DNA of 39,636 nucleotides from Planctomycetaceae bacterium (GCA_031268995.1 JAIRWK010000317.1:1-39636), one strand, 5' to 3'. Numbered from the stretch's first letter, positions 25,107 through 33,394 are shown. Notes: a model not told the origin generated them from the letters alone. Translations and numbers: made by a program.

Positions 25107-25289
25107 CACGAAAAGCACGAAAAAAACGAAAAAGGGGAATTTAAACCACAGAGAACACAGAGGGGGATTTTTAAATACGAAAATATACGAAAGAGTTGAA
25201 AATGAAATTGTCGTTTATTTCATTTCTTTCGTACTCAAAAAATTTATCTCTGTGCTCTCAGTGGTTAAAATTTCCCTTTTTTCGTTTTT
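25107..25289. repeat. Family C hairpins, compound
   Basis: CACGAAAAGCACGAAAAAAA, CCACAGAGAACACAGAGG and later TCTCTGTGCTCTCAGTGG and TTTTTTCGTTTT form nested inverted arms. It separates the convergent purL and tsaE genes, so it could serve both as a terminator. Confidence 0.7.
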
Positions 25290-25299
25290 ACAAAATTAT

Positions 25300-25779
25300 T
25301 CATAACGAGGTAATAGATTTTTTTAGGGCTTCCATCGTTTGATCAAATTTTGTTCCGGTTGATGTGATTTGGAATTTTCTTGAGGTTTCGCCAGTGATCT
25401 CTATTTTGATTTCTAGCCTCTCCTCCGGTAAAACTTGCGGGAATTTGTCCCCCCACTCAATAAACGTTAACCCGCCACGATCAAAATAATCGTCTGGATC
25501 AAGTTGCCTAAACTCCGCCTCACTCGAAAGCCTGTAAACATCAAAATGATAAACCCAACGCTCCCCCTCATACTCCCGCACCAACACAAATGTCGGACTC
25601 ATAACAACCCCCTCACCAATCCCCAAATAACTCGCAATACCTTGAACTAAACACGTCTTCCCACCCCCCAACGTCCCCGATAACACCACAACCGCACCAT
25701 CCGGCAAAAACTCCGATAACACCCGACACAATAAATCCAAACCAGAAAAATCAAAAATCTCAAACGATATATCACACAT
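25300..25779 (-). CDS. tsaE: tRNA threonylcarbamoyladenosine biosynthesis ATPase TsaE
   Basis: From the ATG at 25779 the product has 159 residues, the normal TsaE length; 27 further upstream codons are not conserved. The Walker A motif GTLGGGKT lies at about 36-43, followed by MSPTFVLVREYEG, HFDVYRL and the Walker B-like LTFIEWGDKFP, then LPEERLEI. TsaE works with TsaB and TsaD to make t6A37 of ANN-decoding tRNAs. It stands alone here. Confidence 0.95.
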   Translation of the reverse strand: MCDISFEIFDFSGLDLLCRVLSEFLPDGAVVVLSGTLGGGKTCLVQGIASYLGIGEGVVMSPTFVLVREYEGERWVYHFDVYRLSSEAEFRQLDPDDYFDRGGLTFIEWGDKFPQVLPEERLEIKIEITGETSRKFQITSTGTKFDQTMEALKKSITSL

Positions 25780-25820
25780 AATTTTTAAATGACAAAAAGG
25801 GACACAAAGGAAATAAGGCA

Positions 25821-26022
25821 CTGCCCGAAAATATTTTTTCCCAAATTTCACAAAAAACACTAAAATACAAATGTGTATTGATTGTTATACCGTAGCCGGT
25901 AGGGCGATAGGCTTCGCCCTTGAGCAACCGCTTCACGTTGTTGCGCTTGCGTGTTCCGCTTCGGGAATTTCAAAACAGCTTGAGTACAATGGTACATTTA
26001 TTCCTCGACGATGCTTAAGGGA
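25821..26022. repeat. Family J repeat with an A element inserted
   Basis: GCACTGCCCGAAAATATTTT... and ...AATGGTACATTTATTC flank the A element at 25886-25986. The same sequence without the insert is found at 34222-34322. Confidence 0.75.
25886..25986 (-). repeat. Family A element
   Basis: Full-length 101-bp copy interrupting a J repeat whose unoccupied form exists elsewhere in the window. Confidence 0.9.
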
Positions 26023-26049
26023 CAAAATGTGGAATCGAAGAGTTTTGAG

Positions 26050-26150
26050 AAACTCCCATTTGCCAAAAACAAACTATTTCAAATTCAGTCGATTTTAAAT
26101 CGATAGAAATCGACCCAATCCGAATAAAATTATTTTTTAAAAAAATTCCC
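26050..26150 (+). repeat. Family F palindrome
   Basis: TTTGCCAAAAACAAACTATT, TCGATTTTAAATCGATAGAA and ATCGACC match the copy at 21583. Confidence 0.7.
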
Positions 26151-26345
26151 CAAACCCGAAATCGGCTTATTGAAAAAAAAAATCTACTTTGTACAATTAC
26201 CGAACTTTTTAAGTTTAGTTGCCGACAGCGGCGGAATTGTAGCCCAAAAAAAAATTTTTCCAAGCACAAACCGCATAATCCACAACTAGCCTTAATCGGG
26301 AATTATCGTTTTTGAAATCGAATCGAAATTAGTATTAGGCGGTTC

Positions 26346-26448
26346 TATACTGAAGCTACTTTAAAATTCCTGAAGCTGAACACGCAAGCGCAACAACGTG
26401 AAGCGGTTGTTCAAGGGCGAAGCCTATCGTCCTACCGGCTACGGTATA
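26346..26448 (+). repeat. Family A element
   Basis: Full-length 103-bp copy directly followed by a G hairpin. Confidence 0.9.
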
Positions 26449-26456
26449 AAAACCAA

Positions 26457-26488
26457 CTGTAACAGCAGCGAGGACACTACTGTTACAG
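26457..26488. repeat. Family G hairpin
   Basis: CTGTAACAG and CTGTTACAG form a perfect 9-bp inverted repeat. Similar hairpins with the ACCAACTGTAAC lead occur at 34359 and 35911. Confidence 0.7.
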
Positions 26489-26581
26489 AACTAATGATTT
26501 TTTAGAACTTTCCATTTGACGATTTCATTGTTACTAAAAGAAAAAAATATTGACCAAATTCACTTGCACACAATAAAATCA

Positions 26582-26603
26582 TTCGGCATTAGAAATTGCC
26601 GAA
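26582..26603 (+). promoter_or_regulatory. Candidate autoregulatory operator of the DtxR-family gene
   Basis: TTCGGCA and TGCCGAA form a perfect 7-bp inverted repeat with an 8-base spacer, 38 bases upstream of the regulator's ATG. DtxR/MntR proteins bind palindromes of about this size near their own promoters. It does not match the canonical IdeR or MntR box, so the link rests on position and symmetry. Confidence 0.4.
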
Positions 26604-26641
26604 ATTTAAGTGTGAATACCCACAACTTCAAGGAGGCTTTT

Positions 26642-27100
26642 ATGCCAAAAAACATTCGTCACGGAAATCCGTTAACCGCAGCAATGGAAGATTACTTAGA
26701 AGCAATCTACCACATCGCACAAAAACACGGCTACGCCCGGTCAGGACAAATCTCAAAACGTCTCAACGTCCATAAATCAACCGTAACTACCGCATTGCAC
26801 CACCTGCAAGTACAAGGTTACATCGACTACGAACCATACCAAGAAGTCCGAATAACACCAAAAGGTGAACTTGAGGCAAAAGGTATCGTCCGACGACACG
26901 ATATATTCTTCAGACTACTACACAACTTGCTCGAAATAGAACAAGAAGAAGCATCACAACTCGCATGCGAATTAGAACACGCCCTGCCACCAGATGTCGT
27001 CGATAGGTTCGTTAAACTCGTCGAAAAAGCACTGCGAAATAAAAACGAAGCCGTCGCAAAACTCCGACAAAAACCAAAAACCAAAAAAAATACACCTTGA
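26642..27100 (+). CDS. DtxR/MntR-family metal-dependent regulator
   Basis: From the ATG at 26642, preceded by AAGGAGG, the product has 152 residues. The N-terminal winged helix reads MEDYLEAIYHIAQKHG, SGQISKRLNVHKSTVTTAL and LQVQGYIDYEPYQEVRIT; the dimerisation part has RRHDIFFRLLHNLLEI, EEASQLACELEHALPPDVVDR. The Cys-Glu-x-x-His pattern (CELEH) is a typical metal-binding segment. No SH3 domain is present, as in MntR-size members. It probably senses Fe or Mn and represses uptake. No feo or mnt genes are adjacent. Confidence 0.9.
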   Translation: MPKNIRHGNPLTAAMEDYLEAIYHIAQKHGYARSGQISKRLNVHKSTVTTALHHLQVQGYIDYEPYQEVRITPKGELEAKGIVRRHDIFFRLLHNLLEIEQEEASQLACELEHALPPDVVDRFVKLVEKALRNKNEAVAKLRQKPKTKKNTP

Positions 27101-27115
27101 TCAATACAAAAATAT

Positions 27116-27210
27116 AGCACGCAGATGACACAGAGCAGAGAATGATATTCGCAAAATCAGAGAATAAATCAGATCCGCGAACACCTTTAAAATCTGCGTT
27201 TTCTGTGTGC
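27116..27210. repeat. Family B hairpin repeat
   Basis: AGCACGCAGATGACACAGAG and AATCTGCGTTTTCTGTGTGC are inverted arms. It begins 15 bases after the stop of the DtxR-family gene and lies between two convergent genes. Confidence 0.75.
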
Positions 27211-27230
27211 CAATATTTTTAAAAGGGAAA

Positions 27231-28139
27231 TTATTTCAACGGAACAAAAGTCCAATCAAATTGCTTGTCTGGTTGGATTGTGAGCAAACGAAATCCATAA
27301 GGACGCTTGTCGAAATTTTTGCTCGTCGTCTCGCCATTCAAAATAGTAATTTTGCCATGCTTGCGTTTCAACGTCTTATGCAAATGACCAGATAACCAAA
27401 TAATAACACCACTTTGCTCAAACTTCTCAAGTAACTCACCCCGCTTGATCTTAGGAATATTGTGATAATCGTCCTTCTCGTCAGCACTCGACACAAACGG
27501 CGGAATATGCGTAATCAAAATTATAGGTATACCGATGTCGGTATGGGCGGTAGGCTTCGCCCTTGAACAATCGCTTCGCGATGCTACGCTTGCGTCAGCT
27601 TCAGGAATTTCAAAACAGCTTGAGTATACATTGCCCCTCCTCGCCTTTTGCAAAGATTCACTCAATAACTTTTCATGCCGCTCAACCTCACCCGCCGGAG
27701 CCTTGCGCCACAGTTGAGAATTAGCAGATATTAACACCCAACCCTTGCACTCCAACGTATTAAAATCATTGCCAAAAATACGCCTATAACGCTCCAACCC
27801 CTCCGCCGTTACCGGATCTGGTAAATCATGATTGCCCGCAGTCAATAAAACCGGCGGCTTTAACTTGGCAATCTGCCCCTTAATCGCAACTACCTCCCGC
27901 TCACTCTTAATATCATTCACCATGTCCCCAGCAATAACCACAACATCCGGCGAAAGCTGATTGACTTGCCGAACCGCTTGCTCAAAACGCGCTAAATCCG
28001 CATCAAATCCACCCATCCCCAATTGCGGATCACACAAATGCACCACAACCAACTTCCCCAACTCCTCACAACACACCAACCGCTGATTAACAACAACACT
28101 CAAAAAAATAACTAACACAACCAAAATACACTTTTTCAT
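27231..28139 (-). CDS. Exported calcineurin-like phosphoesterase, CPPED1-like, with an in-frame A repeat
   Basis: The 302-residue protein begins with a signal peptide (MKKCILVVLVIFLSVVV). The metallophosphoesterase motifs are in order: CDPQLG at 36-41 (the DPQ form typical of CPPED1-type enzymes), GDMVND at 71-76, GNHD at 102-105, LITHIPP at 208-214 and GHLHK at 251-255. All metal ligands are therefore present. Residues about 171-204 are encoded by a 101-bp A element placed between the helix after NSQLW and the strand leading to the catalytic His 211. The frame is kept on both sides, so the enzyme may still fold. It likely hydrolyses phosphoesters in the periplasm; the substrate is unknown. 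Confidence 0.87.
   Translation of the reverse strand: MKKCILVVLVIFLSVVVNQRLVCCEELGKLVVVHLCDPQLGMGGFDADLARFEQAVRQVNQLSPDVVVIAGDMVNDIKSEREVVAIKGQIAKLKPPVLLTAGNHDLPDPVTAEGLERYRRIFGNDFNTLECKGWVLISANSQLWRKAPAGEVERHEKLLSESLQKARRGNVYSSCFEIPEADASVASRSDCSRAKPTAHTDIGIPIILITHIPPFVSSADEKDDYHNIPKIKRGELLEKFEQSGVIIWLSGHLHKTLKRKHGKITILNGETTSKNFDKRPYGFRLLTIQPDKQFDWTFVPLK
27528..27628 (-). repeat. Family A element inside a coding region
   Basis: 101-bp copy translated as residues about 171-204 of the phosphoesterase (SCFEIPEADASVASRSDC core). It is a GGTATGGGCGG-type variant with 3 further bases missing near GCGTCAGC, which keeps the length compatible with the frame. Confidence 0.92.
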
Positions 28140-28153
28140 TTTTCTTTTTTAGG

Positions 28154-28186
28154 TTAAAGGAACATAAGAGACATTGGGGACAAAAA
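28154..28186 (+). repeat. Family H arm, single
   Basis: AGGAACATAAGAGACATTGG followed by GGACAAAAAGG resembles the H arm at 6123-6156. Confidence 0.45.
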
Positions 28187-28275
28187 GGAAATGCGGGTTT
28201 GTTTTTTTAGGGCTTTTTAAAAACTCTTTCTAAAAGTTTTTGTGTGATTTTTTTGTTTTGGCGGAGGGGTGAGTA

Positions 28276-28378
28276 TATACTCAAGCTGTTTTGAAATTCC
28301 CGAAGCGGATCACGCAAGCGCAACAACGTGAAGCGGTTGCTCAAGGGCGAAGCCTATCGCCCTACCGGCTACGGTATA
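28276..28378 (+). repeat. Family A element
   Basis: Full-length 103-bp copy that ends exactly at the base next to the nadB stop codon (28379-28381). Confidence 0.9.
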
Positions 28379-29998
28379 TCAGATTATTTCTTTGTTTACT
28401 ATGGTGGTGTGTTGGGCGTTGGGGGATTTTTGGGAGTAGTCTTCTCGGTTGTGGGCACCTCTCGTTTCACACCTTGATAACGCACCCTCAAGTATTAAAC
28501 GCGCGACAATAAGCATGTTCTGAACCTCCCAACCCGCAACATCCGAAAAATTTTGCGACAAAATATATCTTGACCATTGCAACGTGTCATCAAACGCAAC
28601 TCTCAAATTGTTGCCGTCCCTTATCACTCCCGCCGTCCGCCAAAGTAAACTCTTAAGCGAATTACCAATATCAGCTAAATCAATCCGCTCCGGCAACTGC
28701 AACGCCTGATCCATCGGCGGTAACGGCCTGCTTTCTATCGGTTCAACATCACAGTCGTTCGTCATCGTTTGGGCAATCCTTGACGCTCCACGCCCCGCCG
28801 ATTCGCCATACACCAACGATTCCAAAAGACTATTCGACGCAAGACGATTCGCACCATGCAACCCCGTACTCGAAACCTCACCCGCCGCCCATAAACCACT
28901 CAATGTCGTTCGACCCTCCATATCAACCAATACCCCGCCCATCGCAAAATGTGTACCCGGACGAACAGGTATCCTGTCCTTGCTCACATCAATTCCAAAA
29001 CGTTGGCAAGTCGCCGCAATACCCGGAAAACGAGAATAAATCCACTCCTTCGGTTTGTGCGTCAAATCAAGATACACATTCGACGCATTGGTCTTCTGCA
29101 AATGACGCACAATACTCAAACTGACAACATCACGCGGTGCTAAATCACCACGCGAATCATAATCACGCATAAACTCATAGCCACCCCGATCAACAAGCCG
29201 CGCCCCCTCACCACGCATCGCCTCCGAAATCAAACTGCGACTACTGCCCGCAATATATAAAACCGTCGGATGAAATTGAACAAACTCCATGTCCCTAATC
29301 TCAGCACCCGCACGAAACGCCATCGCAACACCATCACCAGTCGCAATCGAAGGATTAGTCGTCTCCCTATAAACTTGACCAATCCCACCACTCGCCAATA
29401 TCGTCTGCTTCGCCCAAATAAGCTCCTTCTCACTATGCCGCTTCCAATAAACTATCGCACCACGACAACTACCACCAAAAGTCAAAAGATCCAACGCAAA
29501 CGTGTCCTCCCAAATCCGAATGTTAGGACGCTTGCGCAACTCCACAATCAACGACCGCATTAACTCTCGCCCCGTCGAATCACCATTGGCATGCAATATC
29601 CGATCACGACAATGACCACCCTCACGACCAAGCATCATCTCACCACCACTAGCCCGATCAAACTTCGTACCAAACTCTATCAACTTGCGAATCTCAAAAG
29701 GTCCACGATTGACAACATGCTCAACCACAGACCTGTCACAAAGCTCGCCGCCCGCAATAATCGTGTCCTCAACATGCTCCCCAAACGTGTCCGACTCCGA
29801 CCAAACCGCCGCTATACCACCTTGCGCATTGACACTATTTGAATTGTCAAGCCCATCCTTGCAAACCAAAAGAACATTGAGAGAAGGATCAACCGCCAAC
29901 GCCGCACGACAACCCGCTAAACCACCGCCTACAACCAACACATCAGTAAAAAAATGCGGATGACGCTTAGGATGAAATGGAACAAGATACCTCAACAT
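28379..29998 (-). CDS. nadB: L-aspartate oxidase
   Basis: The 539-residue flavoenzyme oxidises L-aspartate to iminoaspartate, the first step of de novo NAD synthesis. The FAD-binding start is DVLVVGGGLAGCRAAL (about 19-34). NSNSVNAQGGIAAVW, the catalytic-region GREGGHCRDRILHANGD, FVQFHPTVL, SEAMRGEGARLVD and HFAMGGVLVD followed by GLWAAGEVSSTGLHGANRLA are all present. The C-terminal helical domain is complete. The stop codon abuts an A element. nadA and nadC are not nearby. Confidence 0.95.
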   Translation of the reverse strand: MLRYLVPFHPKRHPHFFTDVLVVGGGLAGCRAALAVDPSLNVLLVCKDGLDNSNSVNAQGGIAAVWSESDTFGEHVEDTIIAGGELCDRSVVEHVVNRGPFEIRKLIEFGTKFDRASGGEMMLGREGGHCRDRILHANGDSTGRELMRSLIVELRKRPNIRIWEDTFALDLLTFGGSCRGAIVYWKRHSEKELIWAKQTILASGGIGQVYRETTNPSIATGDGVAMAFRAGAEIRDMEFVQFHPTVLYIAGSSRSLISEAMRGEGARLVDRGGYEFMRDYDSRGDLAPRDVVSLSIVRHLQKTNASNVYLDLTHKPKEWIYSRFPGIAATCQRFGIDVSKDRIPVRPGTHFAMGGVLVDMEGRTTLSGLWAAGEVSSTGLHGANRLASNSLLESLVYGESAGRGASRIAQTMTNDCDVEPIESRPLPPMDQALQLPERIDLADIGNSLKSLLWRTAGVIRDGNNLRVAFDDTLQWSRYILSQNFSDVAGWEVQNMLIVARLILEGALSRCETRGAHNREDYSQKSPNAQHTTIVNKEII

Positions 29999-30059
29999 AA
30001 CAAAATCTTTTTAAAATCAATTTTCCTACATGCGAAAAAATATAAAGGGGATTTTTTGT

Positions 30060-30120
30060 CACGAAAAACACGAAAAGGGGAATTTTAAAAAACTTTTCGT
30101 GTTTTTTTTAACTTTCGTGT
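30060..30120. repeat. Family C hairpin
   Basis: CACGAAAAACACGAAAAGGG and CTTTTCGTGTTTTTTTT are inverted arms, just upstream of nadB. Confidence 0.7.
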
Positions 30121-30136
30121 TAAAAAAATTTATTCA

Positions 30137-30195
30137 GGGAATTTTCAAAAAACCTTAACGAAAATGTAACCTCATTTTCACCTAATTTCCTGATT
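30137..30195 (+). repeat. Family E single arm
   Basis: ATGTAACCTCATTTTCACCT with GGGAATTTTC upstream matches the left arm at 15970-16020. It lies just past the cheA stop. Confidence 0.6.
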
Positions 30196-30212
30196 GTTAC
30201 ATACGTTTATGA

Positions 30213-32831
30213 TTATGCCATTTCGACGGTGTTTTCCAGATCGTCGAAGGTGGTGCCGGCGTGTCGAGTTGTGTTTGATGTGTTTTCTTCCCATACTTGG
30301 AATTTATTTACCGGCGAGGCGGAAAAAGAACCGGACATTTGACTCACCGCACCAACATCAACTATCAAACTAACCGTACCATCACCAAGAATCGTACAAC
30401 CGGAAAATCCATTCGCTTCGCCAATATAATCCGGTAAACCTTTGATCACCGTCTGTTGCTGCCCAATGATCTCGTCAACAAAAAACGCAAAAGAACGACC
30501 GCCATCCTCCGCAACTATCAAAATACCATCCTTCAACTTTTCCGCACCGGGCTTGCAAGCAAAAACATCATAAAGCCGAATTATCGGTACCATCTCCTCA
30601 CGTAACCGCAATATCTCACGACCTTCTGGCGTAACTGTAACTTGTTTCATTGTCGGCACTAAACTTTCGCGAATCGACAGCGTTGGAATCATATACTTGC
30701 CATCGCCAACCCTAACCAACATCGCATCCACTATTGCAAGCGTGAGCGGAATCCGAAGCGTAAACGTTGAACCGATTCCGGCTTTGCTCGAAATATCTAT
30801 GCGACCATTCAACTTTTCAATATTACGCTTGACAACATCCATCCCAACACCACGACCCGAAACATCCGTTACCTTGTCCGCCGTCGAAAAACCGGGTTCA
30901 AATATCAATTTGAAAATCCGATCATCGGACCAATCACGTACTTCACTGCCCGCAAGCCCCTTCTCCAACGCCTTCGCAATAATTTTTTCCTTGTTCAAAC
31001 CGCGACCGTCGTCCTTGATAATAATCCAAACCTCGCCGCCTTCGTGTCTTCCTTCAAGCGTTACCGTTCCCGTGTCCGACTTGCCCGTACCCACTCGCTC
31101 ATCCGGTAACTCAACTCCATGATCACAACTATTCCGCACAATATGAACCAACGGATCCGCAATCTGCTCAATCACCGTCTTGTCAACCTCCGTGTCCTCG
31201 CCAACAAGATTCAACTTAATACGTTTGCCCGTCTTCGTCGCAAGATCATGAACCAAACGAATCATTTTGCGGAAAGTCGCCGACAACGGAATCATCCGCA
31301 CCGACATCGCAACATCTTGCAAATCATCGCAAATCCTACGCAATTGATGTTTAGCGCGATTGTAATATTCGTCCTCAACATGTGCTACCGCAGGACAACG
31401 AGTAACCATCGACTCCGCAATCACAAGCTCACCAACAAGATTGATCAAAATATCAAGTTTGTGTAAATCGACACGAATATCTTGTTTTCCTTTTGAGGCG
31501 TTGCTTGTTGTTCCGCCGGTACCGCCGGTTACAGTTGGAGCGGCTGGGTGTTGCGGTACATTTCTTTCCGCAGGCAAAACGTCCGAAAGTTGCAACTGCG
31601 GCGGTGCTACCGGTTTAACTGGCGGAGTTGCGGGCGGAGTTGTCGGCGCGTCTGGAGTTCTGGCGGTATTGATTGCGGTTTGGGGCGGGAGTTGCGGGGT
31701 TGCGGAGGGCGGCGTTTGAGCGGGCGCGGCGGGTTGTGTGGTTGCCGTTGGAGTTGTTCCCATCAGAGAGCTTATTGTTTGGATGTGAGATTGCAAATCT
31801 TTAATTTTCGCCGAACCGCCTTCCTCTACATCTTTCGTTGCCTCCCTTAATACATCAACCATACCGAGTAATTTTGTAACAATGGTCGTGTCGGGTTTGA
31901 TTGTGCCGCTGCGTAAATTGTCGAGCAATGTCTCCATCGTATGACTCAAATGCTCCAAATCAATAAGCCCCATAAAACCACAGTTGCCCTTAAAACTATG
32001 CACATACCTAAACAAATCTTTAAGTGCTTCGGTGGGATCGGCAGTTGCTTCGTCTTGCACTAACAATAGAGCTTGTTCGGCGGCGTCGAGTTGTTCGGTT
32101 GCTTCTGCGACGAAACCGTGCCGCATTTCCGGCGAGAGTTGCAGGTTTGTCAACACCGCTTCTGCGGCTGTTACTATTTTTGTTACATCTTCAACAGGCG
32201 GCGAAGAAACCGAAGTCGGGGCAACGGTATCGTCCGGTTCAGTTACAGCGGCAAATTGCAATTCCGAAATTGGAACGGGGGTTCTTAACGGTTCGTCTTT
32301 TAGAATTTCAAAAGATAAATCATCAACTTCGGCAGTTTGGGGCGGCGTGGTGATTTCGTCGGTTGCGTTTGGGAAATTTCCACCAGCTGCGGACAATAAT
32401 TGTACTAGCTCGTTTTCGCCTACGGGTTCACCGGCAACATGTTTTTTCAGAACTGTAATGATAGCATTGGCAGGCGCATCGAATCCTTCGTCGTTGCCCG
32501 TGTCCGCAATATGGTCAAGCATTTCACGAAACAAATCAAGCACTCTGCAAAGAGTTGAGGTGATTTGTACGGTCAAGCTTAATTTACCATTGCGGATTTT
32601 ATCCAGCAACGTTTCCGCTTCGTGTGTAACGGAAACTACAGTTGCCAGAGCAAGAAATCCCGCTCCGCCTTTCATTGAGTGGAACAGGCGGAATACTGAA
32701 TTAATTAGTTCCGAATCAACTGCTCCGGCGGCACTTTCGCTGCCGTTATTGATTTCGATCAATGTGGGTTCTATTTCTTCGATGTATTCGCGAGCTTCTT
32801 GAACGAACTCCAAAATCAATGACATGTCCAT
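30213..32831 (-). CDS. cheA: Chemotaxis-type histidine kinase CheA with two Hpt domains
   Basis: The 872-residue kinase has Hpt domains at about 1-110 (phospho-His 51 in FRLFHSMKGG) and 230-345 (His 278 in FRYVHSFKGN). A Pro/Thr/Ala-rich linker spans 358-445. The dimerisation domain starts near 453, and the ATPase has the N box HIVRNSCDHG (563-572), DDGRGL (607-612) and GRGVGM (659-664). A CheW domain lies at about 705-840. It phosphorylates CheY-like regulators in a chemoreceptor array. No receptor, CheW, CheY or motility gene is in the window. There is no receiver domain. The start at 32831 has only weak Shine-Dalgarno support; a second ATG is two codons later. Confidence 0.93.
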   Translation of the reverse strand: MDMSLILEFVQEAREYIEEIEPTLIEINNGSESAAGAVDSELINSVFRLFHSMKGGAGFLALATVVSVTHEAETLLDKIRNGKLSLTVQITSTLCRVLDLFREMLDHIADTGNDEGFDAPANAIITVLKKHVAGEPVGENELVQLLSAAGGNFPNATDEITTPPQTAEVDDLSFEILKDEPLRTPVPISELQFAAVTEPDDTVAPTSVSSPPVEDVTKIVTAAEAVLTNLQLSPEMRHGFVAEATEQLDAAEQALLLVQDEATADPTEALKDLFRYVHSFKGNCGFMGLIDLEHLSHTMETLLDNLRSGTIKPDTTIVTKLLGMVDVLREATKDVEEGGSAKIKDLQSHIQTISSLMGTTPTATTQPAAPAQTPPSATPQLPPQTAINTARTPDAPTTPPATPPVKPVAPPQLQLSDVLPAERNVPQHPAAPTVTGGTGGTTSNASKGKQDIRVDLHKLDILINLVGELVIAESMVTRCPAVAHVEDEYYNRAKHQLRRICDDLQDVAMSVRMIPLSATFRKMIRLVHDLATKTGKRIKLNLVGEDTEVDKTVIEQIADPLVHIVRNSCDHGVELPDERVGTGKSDTGTVTLEGRHEGGEVWIIIKDDGRGLNKEKIIAKALEKGLAGSEVRDWSDDRIFKLIFEPGFSTADKVTDVSGRGVGMDVVKRNIEKLNGRIDISSKAGIGSTFTLRIPLTLAIVDAMLVRVGDGKYMIPTLSIRESLVPTMKQVTVTPEGREILRLREEMVPIIRLYDVFACKPGAEKLKDGILIVAEDGGRSFAFFVDEIIGQQQTVIKGLPDYIGEANGFSGCTILGDGTVSLIVDVGAVSQMSGSFSASPVNKFQVWEENTSNTTRHAGTTFDDLENTVEMA

Positions 32832-32856
32832 CTAAATTTACCTTTGTATTAGCGGT

Positions 32857-33077
32857 TATACCGAAGCCGGTATGAGTGATAGGCAACAACCACGCTTTCA
32901 CGTTGTTATACTTGCCTAACGTTCTGCGTTGCTTGTTTATACCGACACCGGTATGGGCGGTAGGGTTCGCCCATGAACAACCGCTTCGCGATGCTACGCT
33001 TACGTGTTCAGCTTCGGGAATTTTAAAACAGCTTGAGTTTACCACAGCTTCGGGAATTTAAAAACAGTTTGGGTATA
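32857..33077 (-). repeat. Family A2 element interrupted by an A element
   Basis: The A2 sequence runs to GCTTGTTTA at 32939 and resumes at CCACAGCTTCGGG after 33041, ending GGGTATA. The inner A element separates the halves. Confidence 0.8.
32938..33041 (-). repeat. Family A element nested in A2
   Basis: 104-bp GGTATGGGCGG-type copy. TTTA is found at both junctions (32936-32939 and 33038-33041), which may be a target duplication. Confidence 0.85.
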
Positions 33078-33083
33078 GTCCGG

Positions 33084-33185
33084 TATACCGTAGCCGGTAG
33101 GGCGATAGGCTTCGCCCTTGAACAACCGCTTCACGTTGTTGCGCTTGCGTGTTCAGCTTCAGGAATTTTAAAACAGCTTCAGTAT
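33084..33185 (-). repeat. Family A element
   Basis: Full-length 102-bp copy, in tandem with the nested pair just upstream. Confidence 0.9.
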
Positions 33186-33372
33186 GTCCCTTCGCCCGTT
33201 ATCGACATATTATTTTTGAAACCAGTCAATTATACGCGAAAAATACGGTTACAACGGGCATACCCATTTTTTCGTTACAGTAATATCTATACTCTGCAAA
33301 AACGGAATTGATTATAACAAATATATTCACCAGAACAATCGCCCCAGTAAGATCGAAATATGACTTTTTAAA

Positions 33373-33394
33373 ATCAGCACGCGGATAACGCGGA
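33373..33394. repeat. Family B repeat, left fragment
   Basis: AATCAGCACGCGGATAACGC is the left B arm; the matching right arm (33640-33658) is about 250 bases away, with a D repeat between. Confidence 0.5.

Larger units (their letters stand above)
25780..26641. other. Repeat-rich spacer between tsaE and the DtxR-family gene
   Basis: No gene is seen. It holds a J repeat split by an A element, an F palindrome, a second A element, a G hairpin and a candidate operator before the regulator. Confidence 0.7.

Noticed and set aside
27231-28139. Phosphoesterase as a pseudogene broken by the A element
   Set aside because: The frame is intact and all metal-binding motifs remain on both sides, so a disrupted gene is not supported.
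31984-32802. 272-codon plus-strand ORF opposite the cheA N-terminus
   Set aside because: The minus-strand frame encodes two clear Hpt domains; the plus frame is a Ser/Ala-rich shadow.
33033-33311. Short ORFs beginning in A elements, with the peptide core RAIGFALEQPLHVV
   Set aside because: The same peptide is produced by many A copies and simply reflects translation of the repeat. There is no conserved start or continuation.
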